From assembly GCF_000472705.1 (NCBI RefSeq), contig NZ_AXAE01000005.1:124001-188000 (forward strand): a DNA stretch of 64,000 bases. The letters run 5' to 3'. Below the pieces are notes generated by a model that ran no database searches, was not told the origin of the DNA, and worked only from the letters and a program-made list of their open reading frames with translations. The position numbers were made by a program, and so were the translations under genes. Source of the DNA: Mesorhizobium erdmanii USDA 3471. Its GTDB lineage: Bacteria; Pseudomonadota; Alphaproteobacteria; Rhizobiales; Rhizobiaceae. Below are positions 51,286 through 63,188 of the stretch, in pieces. How positions within the stretch are numbered: the first letter of the stretch is position 1; every line of letters begins with the position of its first letter.

Positions 51286-51594
51286 CTATGCGGCTGTCGG
51301 CAACGGCTTGGCGCGGTCAATACGCGCCCGTTCGTCGGGTGAATTCATGACCGCCCAAAGATCGCTGCGGCGTTGGACGTTCAACCAAAAGTCTGGGCTG
51401 TTGCCAAACACTCGCGACAGAATGAGCGCGGTTGCGGCAGTCACGTTGCGGCGGTCGTTGCACAATTCATTCACATGCTTGCGCTGAACACCCATCGCCT
51501 CAGCCAACGCCGCTTGTGTCAGACCGAGCGGCTGCATGAACTCTTCCGCGAGAATTTCTCCAACCGTTGCCGGCTTCCGTGTGGTCATCAACAT
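51286..51594 (-). CDS. higA: HigA-type antitoxin
   Basis: 102 residues. TVGEILAEEFMQPLGLTQAALAEAMGVQRKHVNELCNDRRNVTAATALILSRVFGNSPDFWLNVQRRSDLW is the HigA/VapI HTH signature. It should bind HigB and the shared promoter. ATG 51594, 8 bases after the HigB stop, has GAGGTG close upstream; ATG 51588 is two codons in. Confidence 0.92.
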   Translation of the reverse strand: MLMTTRKPATVGEILAEEFMQPLGLTQAALAEAMGVQRKHVNELCNDRRNVTAATALILSRVFGNSPDFWLNVQRRSDLWAVMNSPDERARIDRAKPLPTAA

Positions 51595-51602
51595 GTATCA
51601 CC

Positions 51603-51899
51603 TCACCTGTAGCTATGGTCGTCGAGATAGATGTCCGACGCTTCGCCTATGCGGCCGTCCCATCGGAATATCAGCCGCCATTGGTTATTCACGCGGATTG
51701 AGTGGAGGCCTTCGAGATTTCCACGCAGCTTCTCGAAGTGATTGCTGGGCGGTATGCGCAAATCCAGATCGGTCACTGCATCGTCGATCATCTGGAGCTT
51801 GCGAAACAATCGGCTTTCGAGATCGGACGGAATGTGGCGGGAATGAATATCCTCAACGAAGAATGCCCGTAGCCAGCCGTCTCGAAATCCGACGATCAA
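51603..51899 (-). CDS. higB: HigB-type toxin (RelE/ParE superfamily mRNA interferase)
   Basis: 98 residues. IVGFRDGWLRAFFVEDIHSRHIPSDLESRLFRKLQMIDDAVTDLDLRIPPSNHFEKLRGNLEGLHSIRVNNQWRLIFRWDG matches HigB along its length. TTG 51899 is taken as the start because GGAG lies 7 bases before it and the family begins just there; an open frame reaches ATG 51962 inside the promoter. Toxin-first order, as in higBA operons. Confidence 0.9.
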   Translation of the reverse strand: MIVGFRDGWLRAFFVEDIHSRHIPSDLESRLFRKLQMIDDAVTDLDLRIPPSNHFEKLRGNLEGLHSIRVNNQWRLIFRWDGRIGEASDIYLDDHSYR

Positions 51900-51921
51900 T
51901 CCATATCTCCAATGCTGGGAT

Positions 51922-51950
51922 AATGTACCACTCCTTGGGTCATTCTGCAA
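51922..51950 (-). promoter_or_regulatory. Promoter of higBA
   Basis: On the minus strand TTGCAG (51950-51945) and TACATT (51927-51922) are 17 bases apart, with predicted start ~16 bases before the TTG codon. Confidence 0.55.
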
Positions 51951-52084
51951 CTTGCTTCTCAACGGGAAGCCGGCCGCTCCTTAGGTTGACAGGACGCCTG
52001 GGCTAGCCTCTCGATCGAGCGAAGAGTTGGTCCATTGCGTAAAATAGCGGCGATGAGACCGCTGAGCATCCTGAGCGTTTGGCG

Positions 52085-52768
52085 TCAAAGGCTAGGTTTG
52101 ATGACGGCCAGCCAGGCATAACCGCGATAAAGCGTGCGAAAACGGAAGGTTGAGCCGGTTCGCCGCGATTCCGATTCAAGAACTTCGCGTAGGGTTGAGC
52201 GCGGTGCGACGTGGAATTTTTTGAGCCAGCCGCGCAGCAGGGAGCGGAACCAGCGCGGCAGGCCTTCCTGTTGGCCGAAGTCTACGATGTGCAGCGACCC
52301 GCCCGGCGACAACAAGGCCAATGCCGCCGAGACGGTCTTTTCCCAGCCCGGGATCATCGACAGCGAGTAGGACACGAACACGCGGTCAAAGCCGTCACGG
52401 CCGAACAGCGCCTTGGCGTTGAAGTCGGTGGCGTCGCCCCCTGCCAGGAGTACATGGCCGGACAGGCCTTCGCGGTCTATCGCCTTGGCGGCCGTCTCCA
52501 GCATTTCGGCCGAGATGTCGAGGCCAAAGAAGCTGATATCGGGGTAGCGGCGGGCGGCGAGCACGATGTTGCGGCCGGTGCCGCAGCCGAGTTCCAGTAC
52601 CGTACCGCCGGGCGGCACATCCAGCCCCTCGATCAATCGGTCGCGCCCAAGCAGATAGTATTTGCGGGTCAGGTCGTAGATGTGGCGCTGCCAGCGGTAG
52701 ACGCCGTCCATCAGTTCGGCATGGTTGGCCTTGAATTCGGGGCTGGCCGGCAGCTCGGTCGTGCTCAT
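52085..52768 (-). CDS. btaB: Betaine-lipid N-methyltransferase (BtaB-like)
   Basis: 227 residues. SAM motif I is VLELGCGTGRNIVLAA, then FFGLDISAEMLETAAKAI and FVSYSLSMIPGWEKTVSAALALLSPGGSLHIVDFGQQEGLP, typical of the BtaB methyltransferase that trimethylates diacylglycerylhomoserine to DGTS. Its ATG overlaps the btaA stop (ATGA), so the two are translationally coupled; this context supports the call more than the sequence alone does. Confidence 0.9.
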   Translation of the reverse strand: MSTTELPASPEFKANHAELMDGVYRWQRHIYDLTRKYYLLGRDRLIEGLDVPPGGTVLELGCGTGRNIVLAARRYPDISFFGLDISAEMLETAAKAIDREGLSGHVLLAGGDATDFNAKALFGRDGFDRVFVSYSLSMIPGWEKTVSAALALLSPGGSLHIVDFGQQEGLPRWFRSLLRGWLKKFHVAPRSTLREVLESESRRTGSTFRFRTLYRGYAWLAVIKPSL

Positions 52769-54012
52769 GCGGCGCGCTTCACATAGAGGTGGAAGCCGCC
52801 ATAGATGGCTGAGCGGTCGCGGGCCGAGAAGTCGCGCGATGCCTCCTTCTGATAGTCCCACTGGTCGAGCAGCGAGGTCGAGACACGGCCCGGCAGCAGG
52901 CTGGGCTCGGCGGCGGTGCGGAAGATGACGCGGGCGCCGGTCGAGGCGGTGCGGGTGATTTCCGACCATAGCGCGTTGAGCTGGTCATCGGTCATCCAGT
53001 CCTGCGCGTCGAGCAGGATGAAGCGGTCGACGGTGCCGGCATCCTTGCCGGCGAGGAATTCGATCAGATTGGCATGGTGGATCGCGACGCGGTCGATATT
53101 GCCGCGGATGGTGTCGTAGTTCTGCTTTTCCAGGTAGGCGGGCAGGGCGGCTTCGCCGGGTTCTGGATAGCGGCGGGCGAAGGCCTGCCAGGCGAAGTAA
53201 TTGTTTTCAAGGGGAAAATCGCAAGCGAGCTTTTCCAGCCGCGCTTTCAGCACGCTGACCATGGTGCCGTCGCCGGAGGTGATCAGCGAATCGTACTGCG
53301 CCGGCGGAATGCCGAGGCCGAACAGCGAGGCCTTGCGCGAGGTCGCCCATTTCAAGAGCTTCTTGTCGAAGACCGGCGCCAGCTCTTCGTTGAAGAAACG
53401 GCGCTGCTCGCCGATGTTCCTGGCTTCCATCATGCGGGCCGGGTTGACGCCGAAGAACTTGCCCGCGCGGTGGCCCATGGCGATGAACAGGCCAAGCAGT
53501 CCGGTCTGGTAGAAGTTGCGGTCGAAGACGCCGATGCGCCGGCGGCCGCGCCAGTTGCGGCGCTCCCAATAGTGGCGGCTGACCGGATCGAGATGCGGTG
53601 CGATGAAACGGTCATAGGCTTCCGAATTGTGGCTGGTGTCGGCGGCGCCGAAGAAGCGGAACAGATCGCCCTGCGAGGGCAGGCGGCGCACCGCCTCCAG
53701 CTTCATGCGGTTCAGCGCGATATGCGCGGCGTTGAGATCGACGGCGTCGATCCGAGCCGGCGAGCGGGTGAGGTAGGCCAGGATGTTGCAGCCGCCGGAC
53801 GCGATCGTGACGACCCGATGACTGGCGCCAAGCTGCATGGCCTCCATGTCGACATCGGGGTCTTCCCAGATCTGCGGATAGACGAGGCCGGAAAACAGGA
53901 AGGCGAACAGCCGCTCGGAGATGCCCGCTTTCGACAGCGCGCGGTTCTGGTAGACGGCCTTTCCAACTTCCTTGCCGCGGCGAAAAACCAGGTCCGAGGA
54001 GACGTCCGTCAT
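52765..54012 (-). CDS. btaA: S-adenosylmethionine:diacylglycerol 3-amino-3-carboxypropyltransferase BtaA
   Basis: 415 residues of the DUF3419/BtaA family: NRALSKAGISERLFAFLFSGLVYPQIWEDPDVDMEAMQL, VTIASGGCNILAYLTRSPARIDAVDLNAAHIALNRMKLEAV, FFGAADTSHNSEAYDRFIAPHL and FILLDAQDWMTDDQLNALWSEI. It moves the 3-amino-3-carboxypropyl group of SAM to diacylglycerol, the first step of betaine (DGTS) lipid. The longest frame begins at 54063, but that codon lies inside the Pho box, so ATG 54012 is used. PhoB control under phosphate limitation is expected. Confidence 0.92.
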   Translation of the reverse strand: MTDVSSDLVFRRGKEVGKAVYQNRALSKAGISERLFAFLFSGLVYPQIWEDPDVDMEAMQLGASHRVVTIASGGCNILAYLTRSPARIDAVDLNAAHIALNRMKLEAVRRLPSQGDLFRFFGAADTSHNSEAYDRFIAPHLDPVSRHYWERRNWRGRRRIGVFDRNFYQTGLLGLFIAMGHRAGKFFGVNPARMMEARNIGEQRRFFNEELAPVFDKKLLKWATSRKASLFGLGIPPAQYDSLITSGDGTMVSVLKARLEKLACDFPLENNYFAWQAFARRYPEPGEAALPAYLEKQNYDTIRGNIDRVAIHHANLIEFLAGKDAGTVDRFILLDAQDWMTDDQLNALWSEITRTASTGARVIFRTAAEPSLLPGRVSTSLLDQWDYQKEASRDFSARDRSAIYGGFHLYVKRAA

Positions 54013-54061
54013 GACAAAGTGATTCCCCATTTGCTCTGGCGCAAGCGGGTAACCCAGGGTC

Positions 54062-54079
54062 ATGACAGGCCGGTGACAG
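54062..54079 (-). promoter_or_regulatory. Pho box upstream of btaA
   Basis: On the minus strand CTGTCAC-CGGC-CTGTCAT: two heptamers with 4-base spacing (11-bp period), one mismatch to the alphaproteobacterial consensus CTGTCAT-N4-CTGTCAT. Confidence 0.75.
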
Positions 54080-54222
54080 TCGGAGGCACCGATAATTCTA
54101 CTGCGGCGGTCATCTGACGCGGCTTGCTGCGCTTCCGGTGCTCACGGAGTTCACTGTCCGCTCCGCTCCGTTTCTCGAAAGCCACGTAACCTTACTCGCC
54201 GCAGCAAATTCTCGAAGCCTGC

Positions 54223-58074
<3,852 letters not shown>

Positions 58075-58236
58075 TTTTCGTTTCCGGTTCCGTTGTTAAT
58101 GCGCCGCCGCGCCGGCAGCAACGTATCCCGTTGATGTTACATGCGGAAACGCAACGTTACGAAACTCATGACCGCTTGGTGCATTTTCCTTTCGACCGTT
58201 CACTGCAACGTGAGCGTGTGTTGAAGGAGAGATGTT

Positions 58237-58449
58237 ATGAAAAAGCTCATTCTGGCTTCCGTGTCAGCTCTTGCCCTGCTCGGCGTCGCGGCCTGCAGCG
58301 ACAGTGGTTCGGGCACTGACAAGACCACCACGCAGAGCACCAATCCGCCGGCCGCGGAGCAGCCGATGAAGCCTGCCGCACCTGCCAACAATTCGACCAA
58401 GCCTGCCGAGCCGGCTCCGGCAACGCCCGCTCCTGCGCCCGCGCAGTAG
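58237..58449 (+). CDS. Small Pro/Ala-rich lipoprotein
   Basis: 70 residues. The lipobox ALALLGVAAC (Cys20) follows a short basic start (MKKLILASVS). The mature part is SDSGSGTDKTTTQS then a Pro/Ala/Thr/Lys repeat-like tail (PAAEQPMKPAAPANNSTKPAEPAPATPAPAPAQ), unstructured. Probably an outer-membrane or periplasmic tether; function unknown. GAAGGAGAG precedes the ATG. Single gene with its own terminator. Confidence 0.85.
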   Translation: MKKLILASVSALALLGVAACSDSGSGTDKTTTQSTNPPAAEQPMKPAAPANNSTKPAEPAPATPAPAPAQ

Positions 58450-58479
58450 TTTGTAAAGCAGTAAGAGTGTCTTGAGAGG

Positions 58480-58509
58480 AAAGGGCTGGCGTCTCGCCGG
58501 CCCTTTCTT
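58480..58509 (+). terminator. Terminator after the small lipoprotein
   Basis: AAAGGGCtGGCG-TCT-CGCCgGCCCTTT hairpin followed by CTT. Confidence 0.75.
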
Positions 58510-58583
58510 GCATGGCGATCATGGAGACCGTTCGCGCGCCGCGGCGGCCGTTATTGGCTTGATAGCGGGGACCGGTTGGCTCT

Positions 58584-59315
58584 ATGAAGCGGGCCATGTC
58601 GATTTGGGACCGCCTCGGCGAGTTTATCACACGGGTATCATCTTCGGCGACGTCGGGCGTTGCCGAAGTCGTTGAGGCCGTGCGCACGGTTTTCTCGGGC
58701 GATGCGGACCTGCGCCGCCGCGTCGCTTTCTCGGTGGCGATGATCGCGCTTTCGGCCAAGATGGCCAAGGCCGACGGCATCGTCACCCAGGACGAGGTGC
58801 GCGCTTTCCAGGAAATATTCGAGGTGCCGCCGAGAGAGACGCGCAACGTGGCCCGGTTGTTCGATCTCGCCCAGAGGGATGTGGCCGGGTTCGAGACCTA
58901 TGCCGAGCGCATGGCGCAGATGTGCGGCTCCGGGCATTCGAACTGTGTGATGCTGGAAGACATACTCGACGGGCTGTTCCACATCGCCAAGGCCGACGGG
59001 GTGGTGCATGAGGGCGAAGGCATCTTCCTGCATCGTATCGCAGAGATCTTCCGCATCGACGAGGCGCATTACGAAGCCATCTTGGCACGGCACGTCAACC
59101 TCGGCGCCGGCGACCCCTATGTCGTGCTCGGCATCGAGCGCGGCAAGCCGTTCGAAGAGGTGAAGAAGCGGTATCGCAAGCTGGTGTCCGACAACCATCC
59201 GGACCGGCTGATCGCGCGCGGCCTGCCGCAGGAATTCATCAAGATCGCGACGACCAGGGTCGCGGCGATCAACGCCGCCTATGAAATGATCGAGCGGGGC
59301 CTGCGGCACGCATGA
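58584..59315 (+). CDS. TerB-like protein with a C-terminal J domain (DjlA type)
   Basis: 243 residues. A TerB-like helical domain (VAFSVAMIALSAKMAKADGIVTQDEVRAFQEIFEV, ILDGLFHIAKADGVVHEGEGIFLHRIAEIFRI) carries two KADG acidic motifs. A C-terminal J domain follows with DPYVVLGIERGKPFEEVKKRYRKLVSDNHPDRLI; the HPD motif is at 205-207, so DnaK can be stimulated. Only a weak N-terminal hydrophobic stretch is seen, so membrane anchoring as in E. coli DjlA is doubtful. Its stop overlaps the amidase ATG (ATGA). Confidence 0.92.
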   Translation: MKRAMSIWDRLGEFITRVSSSATSGVAEVVEAVRTVFSGDADLRRRVAFSVAMIALSAKMAKADGIVTQDEVRAFQEIFEVPPRETRNVARLFDLAQRDVAGFETYAERMAQMCGSGHSNCVMLEDILDGLFHIAKADGVVHEGEGIFLHRIAEIFRIDEAHYEAILARHVNLGAGDPYVVLGIERGKPFEEVKKRYRKLVSDNHPDRLIARGLPQEFIKIATTRVAAINAAYEMIERGLRHA

Positions 59316-60067
59316 GCGGCTTCCTGCCCGACGAGCCGAGCGCCGAGGTCAGGGTATCGCCGAATTTCGGGCCAAGGCGCGACACGCTGAAGCCCGACAT
59401 GATCGTGCTGCACTATACTGGCATGGCGACGGGCACCGGGGCGGAGGCGTGGCTGTGCGATCCGTCGAGCGAAGTCTCGTCGCACTATCTGGTTCATGAG
59501 AATGGCCACATCGTGCAGATGGTCAGGGAAAGTGACCGCGCCTGGCACGCCGGCAAGAGTTCCTGGTTCGGACGCACCGACATCAATTCCTGCTCGGTCG
59601 GGATCGAGATCGTCAATCCCGGCCATTCGCTGGGCTATCCCGGCTTCCCCCGGCGCCAGATCGATGCGGTGATCGGCCTATGCAAGGGGATTGCCGGTCG
59701 GCATGAGATCCTCGCTACGCGCGTGCTTGCGCATTCCGACGTCGCACCGGGGCGCAAGATCGATCCGGGCGAGAAGTTCCCGTGGGCGGCACTGTTCGAG
59801 GCCGGCGTCGGCCATCTCGTACCAGCTGCACCCATCCGGCGCGGAGCCGCGCTGAGGCCCGGCGACAATGGCGCCGATGTCGAGGCACTGCAGTCGATGC
59901 TGGCGCTCTACGGCTATGGTGTCGAGATATCGGGGATTTTCGACGATCAGACACGGATCGTCGTCGAGGCCTTCCAGCGGCATTTCCGGCCCCGCCGGGT
60001 CGACGGGCTGGCCGACGGGTCGACGATGCGCACGCTGCGAGGGTTGCTTGCCTCCGTGAGCCGCTGA
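59312..60067 (+). CDS. N-acetylmuramoyl-L-alanine amidase (AmpD/AmiD type) with peptidoglycan-binding tail
   Basis: 251 residues, no signal peptide. The Amidase_2 zinc site is built by His34 (MIVLHYTGM), a second His in SHYLVHENG and His/Asp in LAHSDVAPGRKIDPGEKFPW; SVGIEIVNPGH is the substrate floor. The last ~65 residues (LRPGDNGADVEALQSMLALYGYGVEISGIFDDQTRIVVEAFQRHFRPRRVDG) are PG_binding_1. A cytoplasmic enzyme would recycle anhydro-muropeptides like AmpD. Translationally coupled to the J-domain gene. Confidence 0.92.
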   Translation: MSGFLPDEPSAEVRVSPNFGPRRDTLKPDMIVLHYTGMATGTGAEAWLCDPSSEVSSHYLVHENGHIVQMVRESDRAWHAGKSSWFGRTDINSCSVGIEIVNPGHSLGYPGFPRRQIDAVIGLCKGIAGRHEILATRVLAHSDVAPGRKIDPGEKFPWAALFEAGVGHLVPAAPIRRGAALRPGDNGADVEALQSMLALYGYGVEISGIFDDQTRIVVEAFQRHFRPRRVDGLADGSTMRTLRGLLASVSR

Positions 60068-60120
60068 CCCAGGTCAAGGCGCTGCTCAAGTAATGTTTTT
60101 CCGCTGTCAGGTTACAAACT

Positions 60121-60257
60121 GTCACTCAAAGTGACTTGCCTCGCCTTCATTGGCGCCAATTCGAACTTCAAACGGCAATCCGTACAGTTTGTCGGACATC
60201 CAGCCCCTCGGATGTTTCGATATTGATTAAGCCGCACCGCGCGAAAATCTTCGCGCG
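60121..60257. promoter_or_regulatory. Structured leader of the SLT transglycosylase gene
   Basis: Two inverted repeats lie in the 211-base gap before the gene at 60279: GTCACT-CAA-AGTGAC (60121-60135), operator-sized, and an 8-bp perfect hairpin CGCGCGAA-AATC-TTCGCGCG (60238-60257) that ends 21 bases before the ATG and may restrict the ribosome site. Confidence 0.4.
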
Positions 60258-60278
60258 GTCCAGACAGAACAGGATCAC

Positions 60279-60977
60279 ATGCAGAAATTGACCGTTGTAA
60301 CGGCAGCTCTTGCTGCCGGCGTAATGACTTTTGCCTTCAGTGCGGCTGACGCCGCATCGTTGAGCCCCCGGGCCGACCAGGGGCTCGTCGTGGCGACCGC
60401 CAAGGGCAAGGCCATTTCGGCCAAAAGCAGCAGGAGTGCGAAGGCAACGAAGCAGGCTTCCGCGAAGGTGGAAAAGGCCAGCTGGACCAAGGCGACGAAA
60501 TCCAAGAGGCAGACGAAGCGCGGCCGCAAAACGGTCGACATGACGACAACGGCATCGATCGGGCTCAGGAATGTTGCCGCGTCAACCGCGGCGGTGGCCA
60601 GCAGCGGCCAGTATTCGGCGATCGTTGCCCGCTATGCGGCAAGCTACGGCGTTCCAGTCTCGCTGGCTAATGCCGTTATCAAGATCGAGAGCAACTACCG
60701 GCCGAACATGGTCGGCGGCGCCGGCGAGATCGGCCTGATGCAGATCAAGCCGGCGACGGCGCGGATGATGGGCTACAACGGTTCGGCCAAGGGACTGTTC
60801 GACCCCGACACCAACATCAAATACGGCATGAAGTATCTTGCCATGGCACGGGATCTGGGCGGCGGCACCACCTGCGGTACGATCCTGAAATACAATGCCG
60901 GCCATGGCGCGACACGGATGAACCCGGTGTCCGCCGCCTATTGCAGCAAGGTCAAGGTGCAGATGGCGGCGCTTTGA
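60279..60977 (+). CDS. Secreted lytic transglycosylase (SLT domain)
   Basis: 232 residues. Signal peptide to SAADA; a Lys/Ser/Ala-rich basic linker (~residues 40-90); then the SLT_1 domain with the catalytic Glu137 in AVIKIESNYRPNMVGGAGEIGLMQIKPATARMMGY and LKYNAGHGATRMNPV. It cuts the glycan backbone to 1,6-anhydro ends. The basic linker may bind cell wall. Followed by a strong terminator before rnpB. Confidence 0.92.
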   Translation: MQKLTVVTAALAAGVMTFAFSAADAASLSPRADQGLVVATAKGKAISAKSSRSAKATKQASAKVEKASWTKATKSKRQTKRGRKTVDMTTTASIGLRNVAASTAAVASSGQYSAIVARYAASYGVPVSLANAVIKIESNYRPNMVGGAGEIGLMQIKPATARMMGYNGSAKGLFDPDTNIKYGMKYLAMARDLGGGTTCGTILKYNAGHGATRMNPVSAAYCSKVKVQMAAL

Positions 60978-60991
60978 TCGCATGTTGTGAG

Positions 60992-61016
60992 AGCCGGCGG
61001 ACAAGCCGGCTTTTTC
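60992..61016 (+). terminator. Terminator of the SLT transglycosylase gene
   Basis: AGCCGGC-GGACAA-GCCGGCT with TTTTT. Confidence 0.9.
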
Positions 61017-61018
61017 AT

Positions 61019-61047
61019 TTGCGTTTTCTCGGCTGAACCCCTTTATA
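61019..61047 (+). promoter_or_regulatory. Promoter of rnpB
   Basis: TTGCGT (61019-61024) and TTTATA (61042-61047), 17 bases apart, placing the start at about 61054, the first base of the predicted P1 stem. Confidence 0.55.
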
Positions 61048-61053
61048 CGCCTT

Positions 61054-61451
61054 GCCAGCTGGCTGGGCGGCCGCACTCGCAAACGCCGAAAGGCCGCGAG
61101 TGAGGAAAGTCCGGGCTCCATGGAGACACGGTGCCGGTTAATGGCCGGCGGGGGCGACCCCAGGGAAAGTGCCACAGAAAGCAAACCGCCACGACTTTGT
61201 CGGGGTAAGGGTGAAAGGGTGGGGTAAGAGCCCACCGCGCGACTGGCAACAGGAGCGGCACGGTAAACCCCACCGGGAGCAAAACCGAATAGGGGCGGTG
61301 CGAGGGGAAACCCTCGAGGGCTGTTTCCGGCTCACCGTCCGGGTAGGTTGCGTGAGGCGCATGGCAACATGCGCCCAAGATGAATGGCCGCCACGTTCTC
61401 GTGCCGCAAGGGGCGAGGGCCATACAGAACCCGGCTTACAGGCCAGCTGGC
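61054..61451 (+). ncRNA. rnpB: RNase P RNA (bacterial type A)
   Basis: The conserved core GAGGAAAGTCCGGGCTCC lies at about 61102, AGAGCCCACCG at about 61227 and the 3' segment CCCGGCTTACAGGCC at about 61430. The first bases GCCAGCTGGC (61054) pair with GCCAGCTGGC near 61442-61451 to form P1, so both ends are defined by the helix. It is the catalytic RNA for 5' maturation of tRNAs. A promoter-like pair is correctly spaced. Ends are accurate to a few bases. Confidence 0.93.
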
Positions 61452-61573
61452 AGTTTCTCCGCGATGGCGAAATCCTTTGAGATCAGCAGGTTGCGCCCTC
61501 GGGCGCGCCTGTCGATTCAGGCTGGTTCAGCTGCTCCGCACCATAGGCCGGTAGTCGTTCGTTGCTTGAAGCT

Positions 61574-61592
61574 GGTGCGATTAAATCGTACC
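61574..61592. promoter_or_regulatory. 19-bp inverted repeat upstream of the ParD antitoxin gene
   Basis: GGTGCGATT-A-AATCGTACC (9-1-9, one mismatch) lies 31-49 bases before the antitoxin ATG, where ParD would autoregulate. Confidence 0.6.
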
Positions 61593-61622
61593 TTGGTTCC
61601 AAATCAATATCGGGAGCCTATC

Positions 61623-61907
61623 ATGGGACAGGTCGACAAACGCAGCATCACGCTGTCGCCGGAACTGGCGCAAGCGGTGGACGATGTGGTCGCCGCCGGC
61701 GAATATGCCTCGGCGAGCGAGGTGATCCGCGATGCGCTCAGGCAATGGAAGGACCGGCGCGATCTCTTCGGCTATACGCTCGAGGAACTGCGCAAGCTGG
61801 TGCAGGAAGGCATTGACAGCGGGCCGGGGCACGACGGCCAGCCGATCATGGACAGGTTGCGCGCCAAATATCTGACGATGGCCGGCACCAAAGGCTTTGA
61901 CGAGTGA
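61623..61907 (+). CDS. ParD-like (CopG/Arc-type) antitoxin
   Basis: 94 residues. An N-terminal ribbon-helix-helix (VDKRSITLSPELAQAVDDVVAAGEYASASEVIRDALRQWKDRRDL) and an acidic/helical tail for toxin binding (LEELRKLVQEGIDSGPGHDGQPIMDRLRAKYLTMAG). GGGAG precedes ATG 61623. The last codons overlap the GTG of the ParE-like frame (GTGA). The antitoxin appears complete while its toxin is not. Confidence 0.9.
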   Translation: MGQVDKRSITLSPELAQAVDDVVAAGEYASASEVIRDALRQWKDRRDLFGYTLEELRKLVQEGIDSGPGHDGQPIMDRLRAKYLTMAGTKGFDE

Positions 61908-62083
61908 AATACCGCCTGGTTCCACAGGCGGTGGCCGATCTCGAAAGCATCGGTGACTATATTGCCAGCCATGATCCGCGAGCGGCAGTTTACCTCGTGG
62001 AAGCGCTTGAACGACGGTGGGATTTATTGACGTTGCATCGCTTTGGACGACCTCGGGCCGTGATCGACCCGGTCAGCCGCTGA
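61904..62083 (+). pseudogene. Truncated ParE/RelE-type toxin
   Basis: GTG overlaps the antitoxin stop. The 59 residues KYRLVPQAVADLESIGDYIASHDPRAAVYLVEALERRWDLLTLHRFGRPRAVIDPVSR match only the first ~60% of ParE; the conserved C-terminal strand set (the yxvxY...xIxxVxHG part of the family) is absent. The stop lies 11 bases inside the opposing Cys/Met gene's 3' end, suggesting that recombination replaced the missing part. Confidence 0.75.
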
Positions 62084-63188
62084 CCCTGTCCAGCGACTTC
62101 TCGATGGCTCTCCAAAGCTCTTCCACCGGTTCACAGCCGATCGAAAGGCGCACAAATCCGGGTGCAACCGCATCGCCTCGCTTCATGCGCCGCTCGGCCG
62201 AAGTGTGGACGCCGCCAAAGGAGGTCGCGGCCTCTATCAGTTGGCAATTGTTGATGAAATCTTCGGCCTTCTGCTCCGAAGCGAGCTCGAAGGAGATGAG
62301 AAAGCCGAAGCGCTCCATCTGGACGCGGGCGAGGTTGTGCGACGGGTCGCCATTCAGGCCGGGAAAACGCAGGCCAGTGACCGCGCGATGCTCCTTCAGC
62401 CGTTGCGCGATCGTGTCGGCCGACGAGCACATGCGGTCGAAGCGGACCTCAAGCGTTTCGAGGCCACGATGCACCAGCCAGGCTTCGAACGGCCCGGGAA
62501 TGCCGCCGGCCATTGCGCGCCAGTCTGTCACCTTGGTGATGATGTCGGCATTGCGGCTGGCGACATGGCCGAACAGCACGTCCGAGTGGCCGTTGACCGC
62601 CTTGGTGTCGGCGGAGACAACGACATCGGCGCCGAAATCGAGCGGACGCTGGCCGAATGGCGTCATCGTCGTGTTATCCACGACAAGAATCCCGCCCTGT
62701 TCGTGGACAGCCTTGGCGACCGCCGCGATATCGCAGATGTCCAGCCGCGGGTTGGACGGGGTTTCGACGAAAACCAGCGAATAGCCTTCGAAGCCGCCAT
62801 CAAGGAGGGGCGGCGTCGGCCTGGTTTCGCACACTATGCCGAACGGTTTCAGGAAGCGTTCGGCCATTGCGCGCGTGGCATGATAACCGTCCGCGGGCAG
62901 GAGCACGCGGTCGCCCGATTTCAGGAGCGCGAAAAACACCGCGGAAATTGCACCCATTCCAGAGGGAAAGCTCACGCATTGCGCGTCTTCCAGATGGCCG
63001 AGCACATGTTCCACGGCGCGCCAGGTGGGGTTGTCGTAACGGCCATATTGGTCGATCCCGCTCTCGACGCCCGGCGTGTGGAAGATCGAGGCCATGGTCA
63101 GCGGCAAGGGGATCGGGTCGCCATTGGCGAAATCGCGGCTGCGCAAATGGGAAAGTTCGGCGGCGCGTGACTTTGCCGTCTCGGACAT
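62073..63188 (-). CDS. Cys/Met-metabolism PLP enzyme (cystathionine beta/gamma-lyase-like)
   Basis: 371 residues. YGRYDNPTWRAVEHVLGHLEDAQCVSFPSGMGAISAVFFALL, LPADGYHATRAMAERFLKPFGI, ETPSNPRLDICDI and the Schiff-base Lys196 in VVSADTKAVNGHSDVLFGHV identify the family. The YxxYDNPT start is the lyase-like branch. Cys- or Met-related chemistry is certain; direction is not. It is unrelated in context to the homologue at 22821. The 3' end overlaps the truncated toxin. Confidence 0.9.
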   Translation of the reverse strand: MSETAKSRAAELSHLRSRDFANGDPIPLPLTMASIFHTPGVESGIDQYGRYDNPTWRAVEHVLGHLEDAQCVSFPSGMGAISAVFFALLKSGDRVLLPADGYHATRAMAERFLKPFGIVCETRPTPPLLDGGFEGYSLVFVETPSNPRLDICDIAAVAKAVHEQGGILVVDNTTMTPFGQRPLDFGADVVVSADTKAVNGHSDVLFGHVASRNADIITKVTDWRAMAGGIPGPFEAWLVHRGLETLEVRFDRMCSSADTIAQRLKEHRAVTGLRFPGLNGDPSHNLARVQMERFGFLISFELASEQKAEDFINNCQLIEAATSFGGVHTSAERRMKRGDAVAPGFVRLSIGCEPVEELWRAIEKSLDRVSG

